This document shows positions 1 through 5,025 of a stretch of DNA of 5,025 nt, piece by piece. Under the pieces are notes generated by a model that saw nothing but the letters and a program-made list of their open reading frames with translations, was not told the DNA's origin and ran no database searches. Where the stretch lies: NCBI GenBank assembly GCA_028706835.1, contig JAQTVL010000367.1, forward strand, positions 1 through 5,025. Direction: 5' to 3'. This DNA comes from Phycisphaerae bacterium. GTDB taxonomy: Bacteria; Planctomycetota; Phycisphaerae; JAJVII01. The position numbers were made by a program, and so were the translations under genes. Each line of letters opens with the position of its first letter. The first letter of the stretch is position 1.

Positions 1-1
1 G

Positions 2-637
2 TACAAGCCGTTCGAGCCGGCCACCTACAGCACCGACATCCAAGACTGGGGCATGGCCGCCCTGCTCGCCCGCTCCTGCGGGCCAAACGCGAAGGTGCTT
101 GTCGACACCGGCCATCATCTGCTGGGCACGAACATCGAGCAGATCGTGGCCGTGCTGCTGGACGAGGGGCTGCTGGGCGGGTTCCACTTCAACGACCGCA
201 AGTATGCCGACGACGATCTGACCGCCGGCTGCATCGCGCCGTACCAGTTGTTCCTGATCTTCGACCAGATCGTGGCTGCGCTGCCGCGGAACAAGAACGC
301 GAGGCAGCTCGCCTACATGATCGACCAGTCGCACAACCTCAAGCCGAAGGTCGAGGAGATGGTGCAGACGGTATGCACCCTCCAGCAACTCTACGCAAAG
401 GCCCTGCTCGTGAACCGCGCCAACCTCGCCGCCGCCCAGGCGAAGTGCGATATCGTCGCTGCCGAGGAGACGCTACGGACCGCCTTCTTCACCGACGTGA
501 CCGGCCTGCTAGCCGAGGTTCGCGAAGAAATGGGCGCCGCGGTCGACCCGCTGGCCGCCCTACGGGCGTCCAAATACCTCGACAAGCGGGCGGCCGAACG
601 CAGAGCGGATAGAGGCGCCGGATCCAGCTACGCGTGA
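2..637 (+). CDS. rhaI: L-rhamnose isomerase / sugar isomerase (RhaI type), 5'-truncated by the window edge
   Basis: The frame is open from the first bases, so the gene begins outside the window; 211 C-terminal residues are visible. They match the Pseudomonas stutzeri-type L-rhamnose isomerase, a metal-dependent TIM-barrel ketol isomerase of the cytoplasm that converts L-rhamnose to L-rhamnulose and often accepts other aldoses. Numbering from the edge, YKPFEP (1-6) is the strand just after the family's glutamate metal ligand. VDTGHH (34-39) gives a metal Asp and His, GFHFND (60-65) a metal His, DDD (70-72) substrate or second-metal contacts, and MIDQSHNLKPK (106-116) the last metal Asp plus a conserved His. 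The remaining 95 or so residues are helical and end in a basic tail. All visible active-site motifs are intact. The stop overlaps the convergent flavoprotein gene by 10 bp. Any rhamnose operon partners would lie to the left, outside the window. The family call is strong; the true in vivo sugar is not certain. Confidence 0.88.
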   Translation, partial: YKPFEPATYSTDIQDWGMAALLARSCGPNAKVLVDTGHHLLGTNIEQIVAVLLDEGLLGGFHFNDRKYADDDLTAGCIAPYQLFLIFDQIVAALPRNKNARQLAYMIDQSHNLKPKVEEMVQTVCTLQQLYAKALLVNRANLAAAQAKCDIVAAEETLRTAFFTDVTGLLAEVREEMGAAVDPLAALRASKYLDKRAAERRADRGAGSSYA

Positions 638-1896
638 GGCGCCATCGCCGCCGCGGACGCGCCAGCCAGATGGCCGCTGGAGAACGCCCACTGCAAGTTG
701 AACCCGCCGCTCGGACCATCGAGGTCCAGCACTTCGCCGGCGAAGAACAGGCCCGGCAGCAGCCGGCTCTGGAGCGTGTGCGGGTCAACCTGCTTGAGCG
801 TGACGCCACCGCGCGTGACCATCGCCCGGCGGAAGCCCTCGGTGGCCGTCACGGTCAGCGGCGCGTCGGTCAACAGCCCGACCAGTGCGTCCCGCCTAGC
901 CCGCGAAGCCTGCGAGCAGCGAACGTCCAGCGGCAGCCCAGCCTCCGGGATCAGCGCCTCCGCCAGCCGGTGCGGCACGTCCCGGCTGAGCATCGTTCGC
1001 AGCATCTTTGCGCCGTCGTCGCGGTTCCAGCGATCCAGCCGCCGGTGCCACTCCGCAGCCTGCACGCCGCCTGACAGGTCCATCCGTAGCGGCACGGGCT
1101 CCTTCGTCCGGTCGAGCAACGCCGCCACGTCGCCGGAGAGGTCCAGCACCACGGGGCCGGAGATTCCGTGGTGCGTAAAGATCATCTCGCCGACCACGCC
1201 GGCAGCGGACTGACGCGGCAGGTCGATCCGCACGCGGACGCAGTCCAAGGACAGCCCCGCCAGCGGCCGCGTCCAATGCTCCGCGGTCGTCAGCGGCACG
1301 AGCGCCGGCGTCGGCGTGACGATCTTGTGCCCGGCCTGCCCGGCCAGGTCGTAGCCGACCCCGCAGCCGCCAAGTTCCGGGTAGCCGCGCCCGCCGGACG
1401 CAAGGATCACGCGGCCAGCCGCGATCTCGCCGCCGTCCGTCTGCACGCCGGCAACCTTGCCGTCCGTCATCAGAAGTCGCGCCACGCGAACGCCGGTACG
1501 AGTCTCGACGCCCAGTTCCCGGCATCGCCGCCACAGAGCGCTCTGAACCGTCACCGCCTGCTGGCTGGCCGGGTAGACGTGCAGGCCGTCCGGGTCGGTC
1601 GCCGTCGGCACGCCGAGAGTGGCGAGGAACGCCCGCAGGCCCGCATTGTCCATCGCGTCGAGCGCTGGGTCGATGAACCGGCCCTGCCGGCCGAACGCCG
1701 CGATGAACTCATCGCGTCCGAGCGTGTTGGTGATGTTGCACCGCCCGCCGCCGGTGGCCAGCAACTTCACGCCAGGGCGATCAAGCTGTTCGCAGACCAC
1801 GACGCGAGCGCCGGACTGTGCGGCGGCAATGGCGGCGGCTAGCCCGGCGGGGCCGCCGCCGACAATGACGATTTGCGGACTGGACGATGATTGCAT
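628..1896 (-). CDS. FAD-dependent flavoprotein, HI0933/YhiN/BaiN family
   Basis: A 422-residue protein, close to the usual family length of about 400. Near the N-terminus, IVIVGGGPAG (9-18) is the Rossmann dinucleotide-binding loop, and the Glu at the end of the second strand (VVVCEQ, E36) should bind the FAD ribose. GGGRCNITN (49-57) is the family signature. Further on come a GGRGYPELGG loop, FTHHGISGPVVLDLSG, and the C-terminal FAD block GLFFAGEVLDLDGPSGGFN with a following QWAFSSG. Members are NAD(P)/FAD oxidoreductases; BaiN was proposed as a bile-acid dehydrogenation-pathway reductase, but most members have no proven substrate, so none is assigned here. I chose ATG 1896 because it puts the dinucleotide loop at residue 13, as in homologues. 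An in-frame TTG at 1950 would add 18 unconserved residues. No Shine-Dalgarno precedes 1896, but an extended -10 lies just upstream. Transcription converges on the rhamnose isomerase gene. Confidence 0.93.
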   Translation of the reverse strand: MQSSSSPQIVIVGGGPAGLAAAIAAAQSGARVVVCEQLDRPGVKLLATGGGRCNITNTLGRDEFIAAFGRQGRFIDPALDAMDNAGLRAFLATLGVPTATDPDGLHVYPASQQAVTVQSALWRRCRELGVETRTGVRVARLLMTDGKVAGVQTDGGEIAAGRVILASGGRGYPELGGCGVGYDLAGQAGHKIVTPTPALVPLTTAEHWTRPLAGLSLDCVRVRIDLPRQSAAGVVGEMIFTHHGISGPVVLDLSGDVAALLDRTKEPVPLRMDLSGGVQAAEWHRRLDRWNRDDGAKMLRTMLSRDVPHRLAEALIPEAGLPLDVRCSQASRARRDALVGLLTDAPLTVTATEGFRRAMVTRGGVTLKQVDPHTLQSRLLPGLFFAGEVLDLDGPSGGFNLQWAFSSGHLAGASAAAMAPHA

Positions 1897-1902
1897 CGCG
1901 AA

Positions 1903-1911
1903 ATCGTAACA
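1903..1911 (-). promoter_or_regulatory. Candidate extended -10 element for the flavoprotein gene
   Basis: Read on the minus strand, TGT-TACGAT is a TGn extended -10 with 4 of 6 consensus bases in the hexamer. Six bases separate it from the ATG at 1896, so a transcript would start at or beside the A of the start codon and be leaderless. This agrees with the absence of a Shine-Dalgarno sequence. No good -35 is visible. The geometry is seen in the sequence; promoter function is inferred. Confidence 0.25.
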
Positions 1912-1995
1912 CACCGGCGGCCCCGAGAGAACAACGGAGTCGGAACGCAAGGGTGATGGGGGATTCCCCTAGCCAATTCCGCGGAGCAAACCCGA

Positions 1996-2025
1996 TTGTG
2001 GACAGCAACAGGTTTCCGATATCCT
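1996..2025 (+). promoter_or_regulatory. Weak sigma70-like promoter candidate for the HicB-like gene
   Basis: TTGTGG (1996-2001, 3 of 6 matches to the -35 consensus) is followed after 18 bases by TATCCT (2020-2025, 4 of 6 matches to the -10). The expected start near 2033 would give a leader of about 33 bases that contains the strong ribosome binding site of the gene at 2066. It lies in the divergent intergenic region. Matches are modest and such hexamers occur by chance. Confidence 0.3.
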
Positions 2026-2052
2026 AAGAGATGGAAGCTCGGTGGAACAACC

Positions 2053-2057
2053 GGAGG
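2053..2057 (+). promoter_or_regulatory. Ribosome binding site that fixes the start of the HicB-like gene
   Basis: GGAGG, extended to GGAGGGG, sits 8 bases before ATG 2066. This decides for ATG 2066 over the in-frame GTG at 2042, whose extra eight codons would run across this site. It is the clearest Shine-Dalgarno in the window; the other genes here have weak ones or none. Confidence 0.8.
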
Positions 2058-2065
2058 GGCGTATC

Positions 2066-2299
2066 ATGAAGTTCGTCATCAGCATGGTTCAAGAGTCGCC
2101 GGACAAGTGGCGTGCCTGGGTCCCGGAGTTGCCAGGCTGCGCGGTCCGAGGCCGGTCTCGGCTGGAGATATCGCAACGGATCGACCAGGCGATCCGCGGG
2201 TATCTGTCCAGTTGGGACGTATCGGTTCCGCCGGAGCTGGAGGAAGAATTGGTGCAACTCGAGACGGTCGGGTCAGGTAGGGTCGCACTGGCGGACTGA
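2066..2299 (+). CDS. Small HicB-like (UPF0150) protein, orphan antitoxin-type fold
   Basis: A 77-residue protein covering one HicB-like fold. The first strand is KFVISMVQE (2-10), then W15-R-A-W and the family hallmark VPELPGCAVRG (19-29), followed by the helix LEISQRIDQAIRGYL (33-47) that corresponds to the usual 'eAl.nI.eAi..yl' helix. In HicAB systems HicB neutralises the HicA mRNA interferase and represses the operon through a C-terminal HTH or ribbon-helix-helix domain. Here the protein ends shortly after the fold with an acidic helix (PPELEEELVQLE) and has no DNA-binding domain. No HicA-like small ORF lies on either side: a divergent spacer precedes the gene and a terminator follows 32 bases after the stop. 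So it is a solitary HicB-fold protein, common in bacteria and without an established role. It could serve a HicA elsewhere in the genome or have an unrelated function. Fold assignment is good; function is open. Confidence 0.8.
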   Translation: MKFVISMVQESPDKWRAWVPELPGCAVRGRSRLEISQRIDQAIRGYLSSWDVSVPPELEEELVQLETVGSGRVALAD

Positions 2300-2331
2300 C
2301 GCGACTCGGGGGCAACTACGTCGCAACGAAG

Positions 2332-2364
2332 AAGCCCAGGGAATGCGTTCCCTGGGCTTTTCTA
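2332..2364 (+). terminator. Rho-independent terminator after the HicB-like gene
   Basis: A perfect 12-bp inverted repeat (AAGCCCAGGGAA at 2332-2343, TTCCCTGGGCTT at 2348-2359) encloses the tetraloop TGCG and runs into TTTTCTATTT. It starts 32 bases past the stop of the HicB-like gene. The convergent gene stops at 2390, about 30 bases from the other side, so the same stem may also act on the minus strand. There the following run (CTTCTTCGTT) is poorer in T, so termination is probably weaker in that direction. Confidence 0.9.
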
Positions 2365-2389
2365 TTTCGCGCCTGCACAGGTCGAAGAG

Positions 2390-3160
2390 CTACTTCCGCC
2401 GCGCCTTCTTCGCCGGTTTGCGCGCCGCGACTTTCTTCTTCAGCGACGCCGGCTTGGGTGCGTGCTTCCTGCCTGCGGGCTTAGCGGCCGGTTTCTTCTT
2501 CGCCACCGGCTTCTTCGCGGCAACTTTCCTGGGCGCCGCCGGGGCCGGCGTCTTCGCCGCCTTTGGCTTAGACCCGCCCAAGCCAACCGAGAATAGCGTC
2601 CGGATGCCGCGATACAGCAAGTCGAGTTTCCGGCTGTCAGCCGTCGTCTGCTCCTTGATGTCCTGTTCCGGCGGGACGTAGTTGTACATGTCGCGGAACG
2701 CGCGGATGACCGCCAGGCTGGCGGCGTTCTCCAAGTGCTGGTCTTCGTGGATCAGGAACGTGTCGAGGCAGTTGAAGAAATTCGCCAGCAGCGTGCTCAG
2801 CTCGCTGCCCTCAAGGATCGTTTCCACGCCCTTGTGCGTCGCCTCCAGCCGAAGCGGATGGCCATGGATGGTCAGCCCTTGCTCGCGGTAAAGCTTCGGG
2901 GCCTTTGCGACCTGGCTGACCCATTGCTTCTTGTAGTTCTTGAGCGCAGCCGCTGTCACTTTCTGCCGCTGCACCAACCAGCGACAGAATGCGCACAGCA
3001 CCGCCAGATTGTTTGGCGAGTATTCCCCGCCCTCGCTAAGCGGCATGATCGGCACGACCTCGACCTGCAAGCCGATGTGAGCGGCGCACATACAGCACCG
3101 CCCGCCAGACTCCGAGAGCATCTTCTCGCGAACTGCTTCCGCCGAACTGGGTTCGCTCAT
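2390..3160 (-). CDS. HNH-like zinc-knuckle protein lacking catalytic His, with histone-H1-like C-terminal tail
   Basis: A 256-residue protein in three parts. Residues 20-60 resemble an HNH/McrA nuclease core. The two zinc pairs (C22-x2-C25 and C56-x2-C59), PLSEGG (40-45) and the Asn of SPNNLAVLC are kept. However, the Asp-His normally before I-x-P is Val36-Pro37, and the His usually following the last Cys is Arg60. The fold is probably retained as a zinc module, but nuclease activity is unlikely. Residues 65-195 are helical and I do not recognise them (for example LSTLLANFFNCLDTF at 121-135). Residues 198-256 are a tail in which 51 of 59 residues are Lys, Ala, Pro or Arg, with no acidic residue, like bacterial H1-type or HU-tail extensions, so DNA or RNA binding is likely. 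ATG 3160 is preceded on its strand by AGGGAAAGGG with a 6-base gap, a weak Shine-Dalgarno. The gene is monocistronic and converges on the terminator at 2332. Function is unknown; a nucleoid or nucleic-acid-binding role is inference. Confidence 0.75.
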   Translation of the reverse strand: MSEPSSAEAVREKMLSESGGRCCMCAAHIGLQVEVVPIMPLSEGGEYSPNNLAVLCAFCRWLVQRQKVTAAALKNYKKQWVSQVAKAPKLYREQGLTIHGHPLRLEATHKGVETILEGSELSTLLANFFNCLDTFLIHEDQHLENAASLAVIRAFRDMYNYVPPEQDIKEQTTADSRKLDLLYRGIRTLFSVGLGGSKPKAAKTPAPAAPRKVAAKKPVAKKKPAAKPAGRKHAPKPASLKKKVAARKPAKKARRK

Positions 3161-3817
3161 ATCGCGCCCTTTCCCTGGGTCAGGCCGACGCGGCCCCTAC
3201 CCCAAATGCTATCCTGGTATATTCTTCATCGCCGGTCGGCGGCAGTCTCAAAAAACGCTGCCACGCCGGATGTCAGACAGGTAACACAGCCGCGACGCCC
3301 CGTTCCGTCCCCGCGATCCATCAACTTCGTCGCGTCGCATTGGCCGACCCGGCCGGGCTTGTGCAGGCGAGCAACCCAGCCGAACTCCCCGCCAATGTGC
3401 CTTCAGTTTATGGATTTCGGCCCTCGGACGCAATAGCAACCTTGGGTCGCAGCCGTTTTCGGGGTTAATTTGACCATCTTCAGTCGACTGCACTTGCCCC
3501 TCGGTTCGGCGACAACCACTTGTGGCGCAATTACTTAACACCGTATTCCGCCCAAACTTCTCACGATTCTGAATTCGCCGATCTCTGGGTCAAGTGGCCG
3601 GATCGCCGGTAGCGACATATAGTGTGCTGGGTGGTTTTTGCGCGCCGATCGGCCCGCAGAGCAGGCGAGCGGAGGCCTACTGCTTGCGGCGACCGCAACA
3701 GGTTGATGTGGCCCGACCAAGCGCAACACTACCCGTTGTGTTCGGCAGCGCAATGGTCGTAACCGGAGGCGCCAGCAACCCCGGGGCAACGCAGGCCCCC
3801 CTTCTTTCGCGGACCCT
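3161..3817. other. 657-bp stretch with no recognisable gene, reduced GC
   Basis: No ORF here has recognisable motifs on either strand. By hand count, 3361-3600 is about 55% G+C against about 70% in lines sampled from the flanking genes. The left end should carry the promoter of the gene starting at 3160; an AT-rich patch at 3203-3228 offers several -10-like hexamers (TATACC and TAGCAT on the minus strand) but no convincing -35. The right end must carry the leader of the VWA gene at 3818, with no Shine-Dalgarno. Minus-strand 3226-3402 has a coding-like base pattern but no start codon at its beginning and a stop just upstream, so it may be a gene remnant. I see no tRNA, CRISPR, terminal inverted repeats or terminator. 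Confidence 0.6.
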
Positions 3818-4828
3818 ATGGGACTATTTGACCAACTCGGCGACTTGGTTCTACGCCATGGCCAGAAAGCACTGGATGCCATGGCCGGGCTGAACTTCGC
3901 CGACGCCGCCGGCCTGCGAGGCCTGCTCGACGAAGGCATGCTCGCCGTCGAGGCTGGGCGATACAGCCTGACACCGCGAGGCCTGGCCCAGCTCGAACGC
4001 AGCACCCTCGAGTCCGTGCTCGACGAACTCGACCCGAAACGCGACCCGTCCGCAGGCTCGGGCCGCGGCGACGACCTCCTCAGCGACCGCGACCTTCGGG
4101 CCGCCCTCCGCCTGGCCCTGACTCCCGGCGCCGCCTGCCCGCTGCACGTCGAGCGCGCCGACCTGAACCGGTTCATCGCCCAGTGCCGCCGGACCTTGTC
4201 CGTCGTGCTGCTGCTGGACATGAGCTACTCGATGGGTCAGTTCGGGCGGTTCCACCAGGCCAAGCGTGCCGCCCTCGCCCTCCAGTCGCTGGCCCGCGAC
4301 CGGTTCGCCGACGACAGCGTCGACGTGATCGGCTTCTACTCGCTGGCCGAACCCATCGCCCGCGAGCGGCTGCCGCTGCTGATGCCCATGCCCGTCGCCA
4401 TCGCCGACAGGAAGGTCGACGTGCGGGTCCCGCTGGCCGAGGCGAGCCAGGCCCCACAGCACTTCACGAATCTGCACATGGCCGTCCAGCTCGCCGGCCA
4501 AGTCCTGGCCAAACGGCCGGGCGAGAACAAGGCCGTCTTCATCGTCACCGACGGCGAACCCACAGCCTACGTCGACGACGGCCGGCTGGTGCTGCGCTAT
4601 CCGCCGGACGGCGAGACCGCCGCCGCCACGCTGGCCGAAGCCCAGTCGCTGACGAAGTCCGGCGTCAGGCTGACCAGCTTCGCCCTGATCGACGACTACT
4701 CGTTCATGGACTGGGTGGACTTCATCGACCGCCTGACCCGCCTGACCCGCGGCGGCAGCTTCTACTGCGGCAGCGAGAACCTGGCCGCTTGCGTTCTCGA
4801 AAGCTACATCGCCTCGAAGAAAGCGTGA
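3818..4828 (+). CDS. VWA-domain protein of the MoxR-associated / ChlD-like type
   Basis: A 336-residue soluble protein without signal peptide or membrane segment. The N-terminal part (1-120) is helical and includes YSLTPRGLAQLERSTLESVL (49-68), similar to the 'LTPRG..riG..aL' element seen before the VWA domain in ChlD-like proteins. The VWA domain follows (about 127-335). The first strand is SVVLLLDMSYSMG with the MIDAS D134-x-S136-x-S138, then RFHQAKRAALAL, a Thr at T217 (HFTNLH), and FIVTDGEPTAYV with D245; the metal site is therefore complete. Relatives usually work with a MoxR-type AAA+ ATPase in metal insertion or in assembly and activation of other proteins. No such ATPase is in this window and the preceding 657 bp are empty, so the partner is unknown. 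ATG 3818 has no Shine-Dalgarno; the open frame upstream does not look coding, and residues 4-45 look like real protein, so I keep this start. A 9-base tandem duplication (4730-4747) encodes RLTRLTR. Confidence 0.85.
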   Translation: MGLFDQLGDLVLRHGQKALDAMAGLNFADAAGLRGLLDEGMLAVEAGRYSLTPRGLAQLERSTLESVLDELDPKRDPSAGSGRGDDLLSDRDLRAALRLALTPGAACPLHVERADLNRFIAQCRRTLSVVLLLDMSYSMGQFGRFHQAKRAALALQSLARDRFADDSVDVIGFYSLAEPIARERLPLLMPMPVAIADRKVDVRVPLAEASQAPQHFTNLHMAVQLAGQVLAKRPGENKAVFIVTDGEPTAYVDDGRLVLRYPPDGETAAATLAEAQSLTKSGVRLTSFALIDDYSFMDWVDFIDRLTRLTRGGSFYCGSENLAACVLESYIASKKA

Positions 4829-4832
4829 AGAA

Positions 4833-4856
4833 GGAATGCGGACTGTGGAATGCGGA
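4833..4856 (+). repeat. Two direct copies of GGAATGCGGA with 14-base period
   Basis: GGAATGCGGA occurs at 4833-4842 and again at 4847-4856, right after the stop of the VWA gene. Short 'gaatgcgga' runs of this kind are familiar between genes in some PVC-group genomes. Two copies alone are a weak repeat; the genomic context is from general knowledge, not from this window. Confidence 0.5.
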
Positions 4857-4878
4857 ATTGAAAACGCCTGACAGATTG

Positions 4879-4904
4879 AACCGCAGAGAGCGCAAAGATG
4901 ACGC
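4879..4904 (+). repeat. Degenerate 'cgcagag' spacer repeat
   Basis: The stretch begins AACCGCAGAGAGCGCAAAG and continues into ATGACGC, giving degenerate CGCARAG-like units about 9-10 bases apart. It resembles the dispersed intergenic 'accgcagag..cgcagag' sequences seen in many planctomycete and verrucomicrobial genomes. It is followed at 4901-4922 by a weak hairpin (ACGCCT/AGGCGT, 10-base loop) that has no T-run and so is not called a terminator. Confidence 0.4.
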
Positions 4905-4928
4905 CTCCCTCAGAATAGGCGTGAGCGT

Positions 4929-5024
4929 TTAGGCGGCGACACGAGTGGGCCGGGGGCGGATCGTCGGCTGGGGAATCGGATGAATCCCGGGGCGCGGCTG
5001 GAAGAAGCTGACGGGGACGAACCG
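4929..5024 (-). CDS. Possible C-terminal end of a minus-strand gene, truncated by the right edge
   Basis: Reading inward from 5024 on the minus strand gives 31 residues and a TAA stop at 4931-4929. The peptide starts RFVPVSFFQPRPG and ends RPRPTRVAA, rich in Pro and Arg. Twenty-six of 31 codons end in G or C, as in the confirmed genes here, and better than the competing plus-strand frame starting at ATG 4980. The product is not recognised and the length is too short for a firm call. If real, the gene converges on the VWA gene and the repeats at 4833-4904 lie between the two stops. Confidence 0.35.
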   Translation of the reverse strand, partial: RFVPVSFFQPRPGIHPIPQPTIRPRPTRVAA

Positions 5025-5025
5025 G

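Noticed and set aside
1897..1950. TTG start at 1950 for the flavoprotein
   Set aside because: It adds 18 residues before the dinucleotide-binding loop that do not fit the family, and the upstream sequence has no well-placed ribosome site.
2042..2065. GTG start at 2042 for the HicB-like gene
   Set aside because: The strong GGAGG at 2053-2057 would fall inside the coding region, and it is spaced correctly for ATG 2066.
2390..3160. Reading this gene as an active HNH homing or restriction nuclease
   Set aside because: The catalytic Asp-His and the final His are absent, and no methyltransferase, intron or phage gene accompanies it.
3248..3541. Minus-strand ORF of 97 codons in the gap
   Set aside because: Arg/Gly-rich without motifs or ribosome site; a neighbouring minus-strand frame has the more coding-like base pattern.
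3644..3653. Perfect 10-bp palindrome GCCGATCGGC in the gap
   Set aside because: A single short GC-rich palindrome is expected by chance at this base composition and has no second copy or adjacent motif.
3594..3893. Plus-strand ORF of 99 codons before and into the VWA gene
   Set aside because: It overlaps the VWA gene start in another frame, has mixed codon use and no recognisable motif.
3535..4221. Long minus-strand ORF of 228 codons
   Set aside because: It mostly lies antisense to the VWA gene, is Arg/Ser-rich as expected of a GC-rich shadow frame, and shows no family motif.
4980..5025. ATG start of a plus-strand gene at the right edge
   Set aside because: Only 15 codons are visible, third positions are less GC-rich than in the opposing minus-strand frame, and no clear ribosome site precedes it.

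Overview
The window is GC-rich (roughly 70% in the coding parts I counted) and looks like a bacterial chromosome. The gene content is a Pseudomonas-type L-rhamnose isomerase, a BaiN/HI0933 flavoprotein, an orphan HicB-like protein, a protein with a histone-H1-like Lys/Ala/Pro tail, and a MoxR-type VWA protein. Short 'cgcagag'-type spacer repeats are also present. Together these fit a planctomycete or another PVC-group bacterium, but this is an inference from style. No taxonomic marker gene is present.

Layout: 2-637 (+) is the C-terminal part of a RhaI-type sugar isomerase entering from the left edge. It overlaps by 10 bp, tail to tail, with a flavoprotein of the HI0933/BaiN family on the minus strand (628-1896). 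A divergent intergenic region of about 170 bp follows and holds weak promoter candidates for both directions. Next comes a small HicB-like gene (2066-2299, +) with a strong ribosome binding site, then a perfect 12-bp-stem terminator (2332-2364). Converging on that terminator is a minus-strand gene (2390-3160) that encodes a zinc-knuckle HNH-like domain lacking its catalytic histidine, joined to a strongly basic H1-like tail. Positions 3161-3817 contain no gene I can recognise and drop to about 55% GC in the middle. A VWA-domain protein with an intact metal site follows (3818-4828, +). After it are short degenerate repeats and the possible end of a minus-strand gene that runs off the right edge.

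The genes do not form one pathway. Strand changes between almost every neighbour, and each gene seems to be its own transcription unit. The most unusual item is the degenerate HNH plus H1-like tail protein, which looks like a DNA-binding protein built on a dead nuclease fold. I found no CRISPR array, tRNA, rRNA, transposase or complete toxin-antitoxin pair.
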